43,896 bases of DNA, taken from NCBI GenBank assembly GCA_019308685.1, contig JAFDHQ010000001.1:1-43896 (forward strand), given 5' to 3'. Position numbers and translations under genes: made by a program. The DNA comes from Deltaproteobacteria bacterium (GTDB taxonomy: Bacteria; Desulfobacterota; Desulfobacteria; Desulfobacterales; UBA11574). Shown one piece after another: positions 8,826-17,462 of the stretch; within the stretch, counting starts at the first letter, position 1, and each line of letters starts with the position of its first letter. The notes below the pieces were generated by a model. That model was not told where the DNA came from. It saw nothing but the letters and a program-made list of their open reading frames with translations, and made no database searches.

Positions 8826-9611
8826 ATGGGTGACAAGAAGACCAGAATCATCGCCGTGGCAAATGAAAAGGGTGGCGTTGGGAAAACCGTTACGGTCGTA
8901 AATCTTGGAGCAGCTCTTTGCAGAGAAGGGAAAACCGTTCTTGTTGTGGACATGGATCCGCAGTTTAACGCGACCCGGGGACTGGGTGTCGACATCGAAG
9001 ATGGCATGCTGACGGTATACGATCTCATAAAAGATAATATATCCATTGGGCCAGCCGATGTGATTGTTCCGACAAAATGGAAAGGTCTTGATCTTTTACC
9101 TTCCCATGTGGACCTTGCCGGTGCCGAGGTAGAACTGATTGACGAAACCGGAAGGGAGAACCGGTTGAAAGAAGCTTTAGATACTATATCCGGAGAATAT
9201 GATTTCATACTCCTTGATACCCCACCCAGCCTTTCCCTGCTGACCGTTAATGTATTGGCTTATGCCAAAGAGGTTATCGTACCGTGCCAGACACATCCGT
9301 ATGCTTATGCCGCGCTGGATGATCTCTTCGATACTATTTTCGCCGTCAAGGAGAATATTAATACGGATCTTAGGATAGCAGGTATTGTTGCGACCTTATT
9401 TGACTCTCGGACAAGGGTAAGCCATACCATTTTGGAAAAGCTGAAAAGCCATGAGAGGTATGCGGGTTTGCTTTTCGATACGGTCATAAGGGTTAATACA
9501 ACGATTGCGGAAAGTGCTGATGTAAAAAAACCGGTGATTTTTTACAGAAAGACCAGCTACGGTTCATTAGACTACACGAGTCTTGCCCATGAATTGATGG
9601 CATACCGTTAA
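8826..9611 (+). CDS. Orphan ParA/MinD-family ATPase
   Basis: This 261-aa deviant Walker-A ATPase has KGGVGKT at residues 15-21, DMDPQ (Walker A', with the polar partner), and LLDTPPSLS as Walker B. The full Soj/ParA core is present, including the helix around HPYAYAALDDL. I chose ATG 8826 because AGGGAGG lies just before it; an in-frame GTG at 8817 overlaps that site. No parB, parS cluster or replication gene is nearby, so this is not a normal partition locus. Its partner is more likely the dynamin-like GTPase immediately upstream, for example to place it at a pole or midcell. That pairing is inference from spacing alone. Confidence 0.85.
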   Translation: MGDKKTRIIAVANEKGGVGKTVTVVNLGAALCREGKTVLVVDMDPQFNATRGLGVDIEDGMLTVYDLIKDNISIGPADVIVPTKWKGLDLLPSHVDLAGAEVELIDETGRENRLKEALDTISGEYDFILLDTPPSLSLLTVNVLAYAKEVIVPCQTHPYAYAALDDLFDTIFAVKENINTDLRIAGIVATLFDSRTRVSHTILEKLKSHERYAGLLFDTVIRVNTTIAESADVKKPVIFYRKTSYGSLDYTSLAHELMAYR

Positions 9612-9633
9612 CCCTATATAGACAACCTTATCC

Positions 9634-9816
9634 ATGCCAAAAGGAACATTTCGATTTTATGAAGAATTAAATGACTTTCTTCCAAAGCACAGAAGAAAAA
9701 CTGATTTTGAAGCACCGTTTATAGGGAAAAGATCAATAAAAGATATGATAGAATCGCTCGGAGTTCCTCTTATGAACATGAAAAATGCTTCATTACACAC
9801 CGGACAGGTAATATGA
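9634..9816 (+). pseudogene. Truncated Mut7-C ubiquitin-like/RNAse protein
   Basis: The first 45 or so residues (MPKGTFRFYEELNDFLP through MIESLGVP) match the opening of the deltaproteobacterial Mut7-C proteins, which carry an N-terminal ubiquitin-like fold followed by a PIN-like Mut7-C RNAse domain of about 250 aa in total. After residue 45 the sequence no longer fits, and the frame ends at 60 aa. No other frame downstream resumes the homology. Palindromic element C begins 70 bp later. The gene looks cut by a rearrangement and is very unlikely to be functional. Confidence 0.6.
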
Positions 9817-9886
9817 GCAAACTCTCATCCAAACCATTTTTTAAACACCCTTGACCGAAATTCAAAAATCCAAACAATTTTACCTG

Positions 9887-10035
9887 CTCGGTGTTCATCC
9901 ATTAACGGTAGATTTTGGCTTCCGGCAAGGCCCGAGCGAGTTTTTAACCGCAGGCATAGCGTGCTATGTCGAGGATTGAAAACGAGTGATAACGCCGCCG
10001 GGGGTCAAAAGATGCCGTTAATGGATGAACACGAG
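9887..10035 (+). repeat. Palindromic element, copy C
   Basis: This 149-bp fold-back has terminal arms at 9887-9908 and 10015-10035 that pair over 21 bp with one bulged G. On the plus strand the apex is CGCAGGCATAG, loop CGTG, then CTATGTCGAGG, flanked by a paired TTTTTAAC/TTGAAAA stem. Its right end touches the stop codon (10036-10038) of the convergent YcaO gene. Its left end lies just past the truncated Mut7-C gene. Confidence 0.8.
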
Positions 10036-11766
10036 TTAGTTTTGCCTCAGCTTGGATAGACTCTCTTTTGCAAACTCTATTTCAGGATCCATGGCCAATG
10101 CCATCTCATAATATTGAATGGCTTTTCCTTTTTGGCCCATATCCCGATAGTTTGAAGCAATATTGGCATAATCGATAGCTGAACCCGGGTCCAGCTGGAG
10201 GACCTTTTTGAAACATGCGATGGCCTTTTCATACTCTTTGAGTTTGAAATAGCTGAATCCCATTAAGTTATAGATATCCGTTCTTTCTTTATCATACTTT
10301 TCTGCATTTTTTAATACCGCAAGTGCCCTTCGGTATTCTCCCATTTCTTTGAGACAGACACCCATGTAGGAATAAATACTGGGGATGTCCTGTCCTTTGG
10401 GATCAAGTTCCAGAGCCCGGTTGAAATAGCTGAGCGCTGATGCCGGATCATTGAGAGCCAGGTGGCATGACCCCAGATAAAATTGGATGTAATATTTGCC
10501 CGGAAGCATTTTTTCTATCTTTTTAAGCTCATTAATGGCCAGGTTAGGACTTTTGTTTTCAGTGATAATTTTGGCAGAGAACATCCCCACACTTGTTCCC
10601 AAAGCCCGTTCTCTGAAATGTGCCCCGGGTATAATGGTATAAAAAGCCGGTATTTCAAGTAACGGATGCATGGTGTTGACCACTATGACTTCCATACTTT
10701 TTTTTGAGAGAGCGGAAATTAAGTTTTGAACCTCAATCTTAATATTTTCATTCGAAATGTCAGAAAGGGCATTGATATCTATCTCTTTACCCGGCCTGAT
10801 GATAAAATCGGCGTCCTCTATTTTTTTAAATTTTGGAAGGCCGCTGGCCACATAGTTGGAACCTGTATTAAAATCACCGGCAAGCTGGGCGACTTCTGTA
10901 AGGGCACGACTTAGGGCCTTTTCCGGGTCGGGTGTTGTTCCGGCTGTCCAGACGATTTCACTCTTTGCCGGAAAATTTAAAGGGTCGTAGGCCAGCACCC
11001 CAACGGAAGGGATGCCCATGTCCAGAGAAAAATCTGAAATATAGAATTTTACGCCGTTATTTCTATATTTTTGTATCATTTCCACAACCATGGGGTCTGC
11101 AGCTGAATCCGCATGAATTGCCGGCACCTTCAGACGGTTTCTGCTGATGATTGAAGATACGTGCCGTTCAACAATTTCGCAAATGCCCTGGCTTATTGCT
11201 TCTTCAACGCAGTTGCCGGCCGATGGACCATTGAACTCATTTATAGTGAAAAACCAGTTAAAAGGGATTGCAACTTCTTGATCCCGGGTCAGATTAAAGG
11301 CATGGGTCCATTTTAAGGGAAGGTCCTCAAATATCTTTCTGGATATTTCCAGATCATCTGAATCATCGTGAACGGACCGTGCGATCATTTCAAAAGAAAT
11401 AGCTCTCTCTTTTATGTCACGGTATTTTTGAATAAAAAAGTTTTTTGGATTTTTATAGAAGCTAAAAAAACTGTATCTTTCGGCAAGCTCCATTACCGCA
11501 CTGGCCTCAGATTGCCGGGGAGTCGCCCCTTTCCCCATTTGTTTTTTTGTCCCAATAATTTTAACTGCATCCTTACCGCAGCTACTGAAATAGACCGGAA
11601 TACCCAATCTTCCATTATCGATTCTAACCGTGTATTCAAGGATATCGAGATTAACTTTTTTTAATTTTTCCTTGAATCTTCTGACCGTTTCTCCGGGTGA
11701 GAATATTTTATCCTGGTCCAGGGTAAAACGCTTAAAGGCGTCATTTAATATAATCTTATGTGTCAT
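10036..11766 (-). CDS. YcaO-domain protein with C-terminal TPR repeats
   Basis: This is a 576-aa protein. Residues about 50-390 form a YcaO domain, an ATP-dependent activator of amide bonds. The three nucleotide/Mg-binding segments are visible: GKGATPRQSEASAVMELAER, GNCVEEAISQGICEIVERH and ALSRALTEVAQ. Residues about 415-570 are four to five TPR units (for example YIQFYLGSCHLALNDPASAL). YcaO proteins make thioamides, azolines or macroamidines, and E. coli YcaO supports RimO-dependent methylthiolation of ribosomal protein S12. No TfuA, RiPP precursor, McrA or dehydrogenase gene is nearby, so the substrate is unknown and the TPR part is the likely docking surface. GGGAATTT precedes ATG 11766. 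It stands alone, transcribed toward palindromic element C. Confidence 0.85.
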   Translation of the reverse strand: MTHKIILNDAFKRFTLDQDKIFSPGETVRRFKEKLKKVNLDILEYTVRIDNGRLGIPVYFSSCGKDAVKIIGTKKQMGKGATPRQSEASAVMELAERYSFFSFYKNPKNFFIQKYRDIKERAISFEMIARSVHDDSDDLEISRKIFEDLPLKWTHAFNLTRDQEVAIPFNWFFTINEFNGPSAGNCVEEAISQGICEIVERHVSSIISRNRLKVPAIHADSAADPMVVEMIQKYRNNGVKFYISDFSLDMGIPSVGVLAYDPLNFPAKSEIVWTAGTTPDPEKALSRALTEVAQLAGDFNTGSNYVASGLPKFKKIEDADFIIRPGKEIDINALSDISNENIKIEVQNLISALSKKSMEVIVVNTMHPLLEIPAFYTIIPGAHFRERALGTSVGMFSAKIITENKSPNLAINELKKIEKMLPGKYYIQFYLGSCHLALNDPASALSYFNRALELDPKGQDIPSIYSYMGVCLKEMGEYRRALAVLKNAEKYDKERTDIYNLMGFSYFKLKEYEKAIACFKKVLQLDPGSAIDYANIASNYRDMGQKGKAIQYYEMALAMDPEIEFAKESLSKLRQN

Positions 11767-11876
11767 AAATTCCCTTTTTTATGAAAATCACAATTGATAA
11801 CATAAGCTTCTTAATTTTTATAGAACAATAATGCAAGTTTTAAAAAGATCAAAATATTATGAATAACTTTTTTAAA

Positions 11877-11905
11877 TTGACCGGTCTGAAACAATTTGAT
11901 ATGAG
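11877..11905 (+). promoter_or_regulatory. Promoter of tRNA-Ala
   Basis: TTGACC (11877-11882), a 17-bp spacer and TATGAG (11900-11905) sit 17 bases before the tRNA. The spacing fits a sigma-70 type promoter. Confidence 0.5.
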
Positions 11906-11921
11906 ATAGTGACTGTTTTGT

Positions 11922-11994
11922 GGGGATGTAGCTCAGTCGGGAGAGCGCGGCGTTCGCAACGCCGAGGTCGAGGGTTCGATTCCCTTCATCTCCA
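11922..11994 (+). tRNA. tRNA-Ala(CGC)
   Basis: This 73-nt cloverleaf has a 7-bp acceptor GGGGATG/CATCTCC with the G3:U70 wobble pair that identifies alanine tRNA. The D arm is GCTC...GAGC, the anticodon stem CGGCG/CGCCG with loop TTCGCAA (anticodon CGC), and the T arm AGGG-TTCGATT-CCCT type. The 3' CCA is not encoded, unlike the Met tRNA at 32368. No integrase lies beside it. Confidence 0.95.
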
Positions 11995-12048
11995 CTTTGA
12001 TCAAATAAACCTCAATAAGCTCAATTAGTTAAAAAGGGTATATTGAGT

Positions 12049-12106
12049 AAAAAGGCACCGTTTTGGCTTGGTTAGTCACAAAATTAGTCATAAAAGGTGC
12101 CTTTTT
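12049..12106 (+). terminator. Long hairpin with T-run after tRNA-Ala
   Basis: A perfect 11-bp stem AAAAAGGCACC (12049-12059) pairs with GGTGCCTTTTT (12096-12106). The loop is 36 nt and the 3' side ends in a T-run. It fits a Rho-independent terminator of the tRNA transcript. Confidence 0.65.
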
Positions 12107-12246
12107 TATAGTAACACCCTATCGGAATTGCAAATTTTACTTGATCAAACAGGTCAAAACTTGGCATCTTAGAATTAAGCTTCCCTGTGAATTGAGTGAA
12201 GTCTTACATGAATTATGGTCTATCCCTCGATTTGTAGAGAAGAACC
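12107..12246. other. Short convergent spacer
   Basis: This spacer lies between the tRNA terminator and the stop of the receiver gene at 12247. No gene or repeat is visible. Confidence 0.4.
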
Positions 12247-12624
12247 CTATTGTCTATCTTTAAATGCTTCTCTAATTTTAGCGATTAATGCGTCGTTATC
12301 AATTGGTTTTTTAATAACAAGATCAATATCACCTTTCTGTAAGGCATGTTGTACGCTTTCAGGTATATATGGGTATCCTGTCATCAAAACGCAATAGCAC
12401 TTGGGATACCTTTCTTTTACTCGAATTAAAAAATCTAATCCTTCCATATGAGGCATACGGCGATCAGAGAGGATAACCTGTGGTTTGATTTCTTCGATTG
12501 AATCTAGTGCGTTGGTCGCCGAGGTAACACAGTGTATATCGTAATCTTCTTTTCTGAGAACCCTTTCGATTACATTTAACACCTTTTTTTCGTCATCAAC
12601 TACCATTATGGTGTTAGACCCCAT
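12247..12624 (-). CDS. Single-domain response regulator
   Basis: This 125-aa protein is only a REC domain. It has the acidic pair in MVVDDEKK, the phospho-acceptor Asp in VILSDRRMPHMEG, the switch Thr in LMTGYP and the KP pair in VIKKPID. The 'SDRRMP' variant is common in receivers of HD-GYP and hybrid-kinase partners. With no output domain it must signal by protein contact. It is the last gene of a minus-strand unit, 38 bp after the hybrid kinase at 12663-15026, with GGGAG before its ATG. It is the likely phosphotransfer partner of that kinase. Confidence 0.88.
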   Translation of the reverse strand: MGSNTIMVVDDEKKVLNVIERVLRKEDYDIHCVTSATNALDSIEEIKPQVILSDRRMPHMEGLDFLIRVKERYPKCYCVLMTGYPYIPESVQHALQKGDIDLVIKKPIDNDALIAKIREAFKDRQ

Positions 12625-12662
12625 AAATTGTCTCCCTTTTTAAAGCCAAATGTAAGTTACAA

Positions 12663-15026
12663 TTACTTTTTTACCTGATCCAGCACCTTTCGGATCGTGT
12701 TAGCGATTTCATCCAAAACAACAGGCTTCATAACAAAAGCACGAATCCCGCTTCCTTTGGCTTTATCTTCATTTATATGTTCACTATACCCGGTACAAAG
12801 AATTATAGGTATATCAGACCGCAATTTTAAGAGTTCTTTAGCCAGTTCCATACCTGTCATATTGGGCATGGTAAAATCGGTAATGACCAGATCGAATCTA
12901 CGAGGATTTGCACGAAAGGCCTCCAGGGCTTCAATGCTGCTCGTCCTTGAATTCACTTTATAACCCAGGCGTTCTATCATCGGTTGAATTGCATCGACCA
13001 TGGCCTTTTCATCGTCAACAAAAAGTATTCTTTCCTTGCCCCTGGGAATCTCAACCGCAACATCAACTTCCGGTTCCGGCTCATCTTCAATGCAGGGAAA
13101 AAGTACATGAAAGACAGTTCCTTTTCCTGGTTCACTACTTACTGAGATACCACCGCCATGGGTTTTGACTATGCCATGGATCACAGAAAGCCCCATCCCC
13201 GAACCTTCACCTAATTTCTTAGTGGTAAAATATGGGTCGAATATCCGTTCCAAGGTCTTGGGTTCAATACCATGACCTGTGTCACTTACCGTCAGTCTTA
13301 CATATTTCCCAGAGGATAAGTCATAATAATGAATTGCAGAATCCTCATCCATTTCAATATCTTCAAGGCTAACCTCCAGGACACCCGCTTTTTCTCCCAT
13401 GGCATGGGCGGCATTGGTGCAAAGATTTATGAGCACTCGATTTATTTGGGTTGGATCTGCACGGACGGTATCTGACTTGCTTGAAATATTCTGGTGAATT
13501 TCGATTGTTTTTGGAATTGAAGATCGCAATAACTTAAGAGATTCTTTGATAATCGGGCTAATCCTGACCGGTTTCATTTGCTGTGGACTTTGGCGGCTGA
13601 AGGCCAAGATTTGCTTGACCACATCTCTGGCGCTCATGCTGGCAGTACGAATCTCTTCCAAATTGTGCCTTGCCGGATTCCACTCCGGAACATCATCCAT
13701 TGCCAGTTCAGTATTACCCACTATTATCCCCAGCATGTTGTTGAAGTCATGGGCAATGCCGCCTGCGAGTGTGCCGATGGATTCCATTTTTTGGACTTGT
13801 TGGAGTTGAGACTGGAGTTTGGTCTTCTCTTCCTCTGCTATCTTGCGCTCTTCAATTTCTCCCTTCAGTTGTTCATTTGCTTCCATTAATTCGATAGTAC
13901 GCTCTTTCACCCGCCGTTCCAGTTCGTCATGCGCTTTGCGCAGCAACTCCTCGACCTGTTTGCGCTCGTTGATTTCCTGCTCAAGCTGTCTGTTTTTTTC
14001 TTCGATTTCCTGTCTCCGTTTAGACGCCTCTTCGAAGCGAGCCTCGAGAACCAGATTGTTTGTGGTGACCCGCCAAAAAATCATCATCCCGATCAGAACG
14101 GCTATCGATAACACCGCCATTGCCACAAGAAGATGAAAAGGCGATCTGCGTCCTAATATATCTGAAGCCGGCATAGCCCTGGTTAGGGAGAAAGGGGTTC
14201 CCTTGATCGGAACCCGAATAATAATCATGTCCCTCTTAATTCCCGTGTGATCGGTCACCTCAAGACGGCGAGTTTTCCCCATTTCTATATTCATAAGCTC
14301 AGACAGGCTGAGAGGGGAAAACTTGGTCAGCATATACTCTGTAGATCGAAGATGGTCTTTAATAGAGATGAAACTGGTAAGTCCATTACCAGGTCCGCTT
14401 TTTTTGACGAAATGTTCGTAAACATCTACAAGATGGACCCAGGCTACGAGCTGACCGGCAAAACTGCCTTTAAAAAAATATGGGATGGTAACAATCATCA
14501 TGGGAATCTGTGGATTGTGCTTGTAAATGAAAGTCACATCGCGGTTGTCCGGAGTAAGAAATTCATTCCAGTTACGTCCTTGATCCTGCTCAAGGTTTAT
14601 AAGACCGGTATCCACAAGTAATTCCCCATGGGGCCTGATAAAAGTTACCCGGGGATAAATCCTTTTACCGGCAAACTTTTTTTCTTCCATGAGACGATCA
14701 AACTGGTATCTTATGGCATTCAGGCTGGCCTTTAGGCCGTACTCCATAGACATTCCCAGGGCTTTGTTTTCAAAATATACCGAAATGGCTCTGTTTTCAG
14801 ACAGGTTCTTAAGGTCAATTTTTCTCTCTGCACAGAAATAGCTCACCGACATGGCAAGTTTTTCCGTATCCCGCCTCAATTTCTCCAGAGCGGTTTTCTG
14901 AAGATCGATCTGGGATAGATAATTGCTGGTAATCAGAAAACCTATGTATAGAAACAGAACCAGGCCTATGGTGAGTGCGGCCAGATTTCGCTTTCCGGCA
15001 AATACCCTGAACGGGTGAATCTTCAT
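12663..15026 (-). CDS. Membrane hybrid histidine kinase with periplasmic sensor
   Basis: This is a 787-aa protein. A transmembrane helix at about 15-35 (LTIGLVLFLYIGFLI) is followed by a Cache-like periplasmic region to about 295, a second helix (LLVAMAVLSIAVLIGMMIFW) and a long charged coiled coil. Next come HisKA with H426 in GGIAHDFNNML, HATPase_c with DTGHGI and GSGMGLSV, and a C-terminal REC with D717 in LVITDFTMPNMTG and a KP pair. GGAG precedes ATG. The gene directly upstream encodes a periplasmic solute-binding protein and the one downstream a single receiver, so the three form a likely ligand-sensing relay. The ligand is not evident. Confidence 0.9.
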   Translation of the reverse strand: MKIHPFRVFAGKRNLAALTIGLVLFLYIGFLITSNYLSQIDLQKTALEKLRRDTEKLAMSVSYFCAERKIDLKNLSENRAISVYFENKALGMSMEYGLKASLNAIRYQFDRLMEEKKFAGKRIYPRVTFIRPHGELLVDTGLINLEQDQGRNWNEFLTPDNRDVTFIYKHNPQIPMMIVTIPYFFKGSFAGQLVAWVHLVDVYEHFVKKSGPGNGLTSFISIKDHLRSTEYMLTKFSPLSLSELMNIEMGKTRRLEVTDHTGIKRDMIIIRVPIKGTPFSLTRAMPASDILGRRSPFHLLVAMAVLSIAVLIGMMIFWRVTTNNLVLEARFEEASKRRQEIEEKNRQLEQEINERKQVEELLRKAHDELERRVKERTIELMEANEQLKGEIEERKIAEEEKTKLQSQLQQVQKMESIGTLAGGIAHDFNNMLGIIVGNTELAMDDVPEWNPARHNLEEIRTASMSARDVVKQILAFSRQSPQQMKPVRISPIIKESLKLLRSSIPKTIEIHQNISSKSDTVRADPTQINRVLINLCTNAAHAMGEKAGVLEVSLEDIEMDEDSAIHYYDLSSGKYVRLTVSDTGHGIEPKTLERIFDPYFTTKKLGEGSGMGLSVIHGIVKTHGGGISVSSEPGKGTVFHVLFPCIEDEPEPEVDVAVEIPRGKERILFVDDEKAMVDAIQPMIERLGYKVNSRTSSIEALEAFRANPRRFDLVITDFTMPNMTGMELAKELLKLRSDIPIILCTGYSEHINEDKAKGSGIRAFVMKPVVLDEIANTIRKVLDQVKK

Positions 15027-15061
15027 GATAACTCCTTTACAGAGAACTCCGATATCCTCAG

Positions 15062-15964
15062 CTACATTTTCTCAAAAAAGGCTGGATAGTACATGAACAC
15101 ACCCAGATAGTATTTCTTCAAAAGGCGTTGATACGTCCCGTCCGCTTTGCACTTTTCGAAAAACCGGTTAAAGGCCTTCCGCAGCTCAGGAGATGTTTTA
15201 GCAAACGCGACGCCCATCTCCTGCATGGAAGAAATAGGGCCGATCACCTTAAGCTTGCCGGGCCACTTTTCCAGGGCAATCAGCGCATCAGGCACATCTA
15301 AAATAGTGGCTTCGGCTTCGCCTTTGATGACAGCTGGAGCCAGTTCATTAAGGTTTCCGCTAAACAGTTTGACTTCCGCTCCAGTTTCTTTGAGACGATA
15401 CAAGGAGGGATCGATGCACGTTTTAGCTTTCCCCAAAACGCAGCGATCCTTAAGCAATTCCTTTACCTGGGCAATGTCCCTGTTAATGTCGCCAGTGGGT
15501 TTGATCGGTTCTATGGTCGAATCCGCCCGCGCGACCAGCCAGACCTGCGTGGGAAAAGTGGGTGTTGAATAGTCCACTATTTTCTGTCGCCAGGGTATTT
15601 TAGTTAGGCCGTTGGCAATAACATCTCCTCTGACAGGTACTTCACCAAGAATATCAATATTATTGCCTCTGGCCTGTACCTTTTTACCGGTAAGGTCTCC
15701 GATCACATTTTCCCAGTCGGTTTTGACATACTCGTATCTCACACCCAGATGTTCGGCAAAACGCTTGACCAATTCCACATCCATACCGTCCCCGCTCCCG
15801 GTGACAAAGTTGGCATAGGGTACGCCAAGATGACGCAGTACTCCTCTTTTCTTGATTTCGGGAAAATCGGCTCCAAAGGCAGAACCCCAGGAGATCATTC
15901 CCAACATTGCCGCTATGCATAACAAGGTTGTTGCGAAAAATAAGACTCTTTTTTTCCGGTTCAT
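15062..15964 (-). CDS. Periplasmic amino-acid-type solute-binding protein (SBP family 3)
   Basis: This 300-aa protein has a signal peptide (MNRKKRVLFFATTLLC...GSAFGA) and a family-3 extracellular solute-binding fold: LRHLGVPYANF, the GMDVELVKRFAEHLGV core motif, DYSTPTF, and an AEATILDVPDA hinge. ATG 15964 is preceded by a strong AGGAGG; an earlier in-frame start at 15994 would cover that site. No ABC permease or ATPase lies nearby. Lying just upstream of a kinase with a periplasmic sensor region, it probably presents a ligand to that sensor rather than feeding a transporter. That role is inferred from context. Confidence 0.85.
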   Translation of the reverse strand: MNRKKRVLFFATTLLCIAAMLGMISWGSAFGADFPEIKKRGVLRHLGVPYANFVTGSGDGMDVELVKRFAEHLGVRYEYVKTDWENVIGDLTGKKVQARGNNIDILGEVPVRGDVIANGLTKIPWRQKIVDYSTPTFPTQVWLVARADSTIEPIKPTGDINRDIAQVKELLKDRCVLGKAKTCIDPSLYRLKETGAEVKLFSGNLNELAPAVIKGEAEATILDVPDALIALEKWPGKLKVIGPISSMQEMGVAFAKTSPELRKAFNRFFEKCKADGTYQRLLKKYYLGVFMYYPAFFEKM

Positions 15965-15974
15965 TATGATCCTC

Positions 15975-16094
15975 CTAAAAGTTATAAAATCCATCTTCAG
16001 CAGTGATAACCTGATGTCCTTCTCCCCCTAACAAATTATTCATATAATCTAATATCGCTCGATTATCGTCAACCACCAGAATTTTCTTTTTCAT
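15975..16094 (-). pseudogene. Truncated receiver-domain fragment (39 aa)
   Basis: An ATG at 16094-16092 opens 39 codons starting MKKKILVVDDNRAILDYM and continuing to HQVITAEDGFYNF before TAG. The first 34 residues are the start of a REC domain (beta1 with the acidic pair, alpha1, beta2). Everything from the phospho-acceptor Asp onward is missing. The stop codon lies 11 bp before the binding-protein ATG, overlapping its Shine-Dalgarno region. It is either a deletion remnant or now acts as a translated leader for the downstream gene. Confidence 0.6.
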
Positions 16095-16193
16095 GATAAA
16101 AACCCTTTTTATGAAATCATTTGCAATGTATTATTAATTCTTAATAAAAAATTCGGATTACTGGTTGAACAACATACATTACATTAACTCAGG

Positions 16194-17441
16194 TTAGCTA
16201 AGAATAGCCCTTTCTACAGGTAGGATAAAGAAAAAGCGACTTCCCTTCAGGCTCTCACTTTCCACCCCAATTTTTCCTCGGTGGGCCTCCACAGCCATTT
16301 TACAAAAGGTCAGCCCTAAGCCGGTGGTATAAACTTGGCCGTCACTTATTTTGTTAAGTTGGAAATATTTCTCAAAAATGGATTTATGGTGCTCGGGAGG
16401 AATACCCGGGCCTTTGTCTTTGATGAAAAAATTAATTTCCTGAGATTTCAAATACTCATAACCCACCTCAATGATTTCATTATACGGTGAATAGTTGATG
16501 GCGTTCGTCAAGAGATTTTGTAGAACCCTGAGCAGAAGGCCTCGATCGCCCCAGAAAAAGTTAGAGGTTTTACTTGATGGAAAATTTTCTACAAAAGTAA
16601 GTTTTTTGATCTTGAAAAGCCCAAACAGCCTCACCAGAGCTTCCTTTATTAGATCTTGTGGGAAAATTTTCTCATAGATCAACTTGATCCTGTCTTCTTC
16701 AAGTTGCACAATATCCAGCATATTGGACACCATCGAGTATAATGTGCCGCACCCGGTTTTGGCAGCTTCGACATATTCCTCATTTTCATCGGAAACCGTA
16801 TAAGAAAGGATGTCAAGATTCGCTATTAATTCCGAAATCGGCCCTTTTAAATCGTGGATTAACATATTGTAGAAGTCCGTTTTCAGTTTTTCCAACTTCT
16901 TTAATTGAAGGTTCTTTTTCTGAAGCGTTCGTTTTTTCATTTTTAAAGATTTTGCCAGGCGTTTATTTTCAAGAGCGCTGATGACTTGACCTGCTATAAT
17001 TAAAAGGGCTTCCTGTTCCTCTTTCTGGAAATAATCCTCACCGATCTTATCCGTCACGGTCAAAATGCCAATAACTTTATTATTGTCTTTAATAGGCACC
17101 AGAAGCAACGCACACCCTTCGTAGTGATCAAACCTCATCGGGAAAATATCGCTCTTGGAAATATCTTTTACATACAAACTGTCTTTATGTTTGAAAACCC
17201 ACGAGGAAGGAGATTCTTCATCAAGACGTTGATTTATCCCTATCAATTGAGCGTTTGTTGAGGCAACCACTTCGAGATTCTTAGATCCTTTTACAAGCAT
17301 TATAGATCCGCTTTTGACGTGCATGTACCGAACAATTTCAATGATAATATGTTGCAGCTTCTGCCCGAAATCGAAGCTCCTGTCGTTGGAGATCGCATTA
17401 ATTTTTATTAAAACTTCAAGCAATCTCTTATCGTTCGTCAT
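16194..17441 (-). CDS. GAF-domain sensor histidine kinase
   Basis: This 415-aa soluble kinase begins at ATG 17441, right behind GGGGGAGG. It has a GAF domain (about 20-165), a basic coiled linker rich in Lys/Leu, HisKA with the phospho-acceptor His at about residue 196 (MLIHDLKGPI) and HATPase_c with NAINYSPYN (N box), DKGPGIP (G1) and TTGLGLTFC (G2). It resembles phytochrome-like or HDLKGP-type kinases that signal from the cytoplasm. It follows the REC-TPR gene by 21 bp, so the two are an operon and probably a cognate pair. Confidence 0.9.
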   Translation of the reverse strand: MTNDKRLLEVLIKINAISNDRSFDFGQKLQHIIIEIVRYMHVKSGSIMLVKGSKNLEVVASTNAQLIGINQRLDEESPSSWVFKHKDSLYVKDISKSDIFPMRFDHYEGCALLLVPIKDNNKVIGILTVTDKIGEDYFQKEEQEALLIIAGQVISALENKRLAKSLKMKKRTLQKKNLQLKKLEKLKTDFYNMLIHDLKGPISELIANLDILSYTVSDENEEYVEAAKTGCGTLYSMVSNMLDIVQLEEDRIKLIYEKIFPQDLIKEALVRLFGLFKIKKLTFVENFPSSKTSNFFWGDRGLLLRVLQNLLTNAINYSPYNEIIEVGYEYLKSQEINFFIKDKGPGIPPEHHKSIFEKYFQLNKISDGQVYTTGLGLTFCKMAVEAHRGKIGVESESLKGSRFFFILPVERAILS

Positions 17442-17462
17442 TGGTTCCTCCCCCATTAAAGC

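Noticed and set aside
11922-12106. tRNA-Ala as an integration (att) site
   Set aside because: No integrase gene and no repeat of the tRNA 3' end was seen within the window; the downstream hairpin is best read as a terminator.
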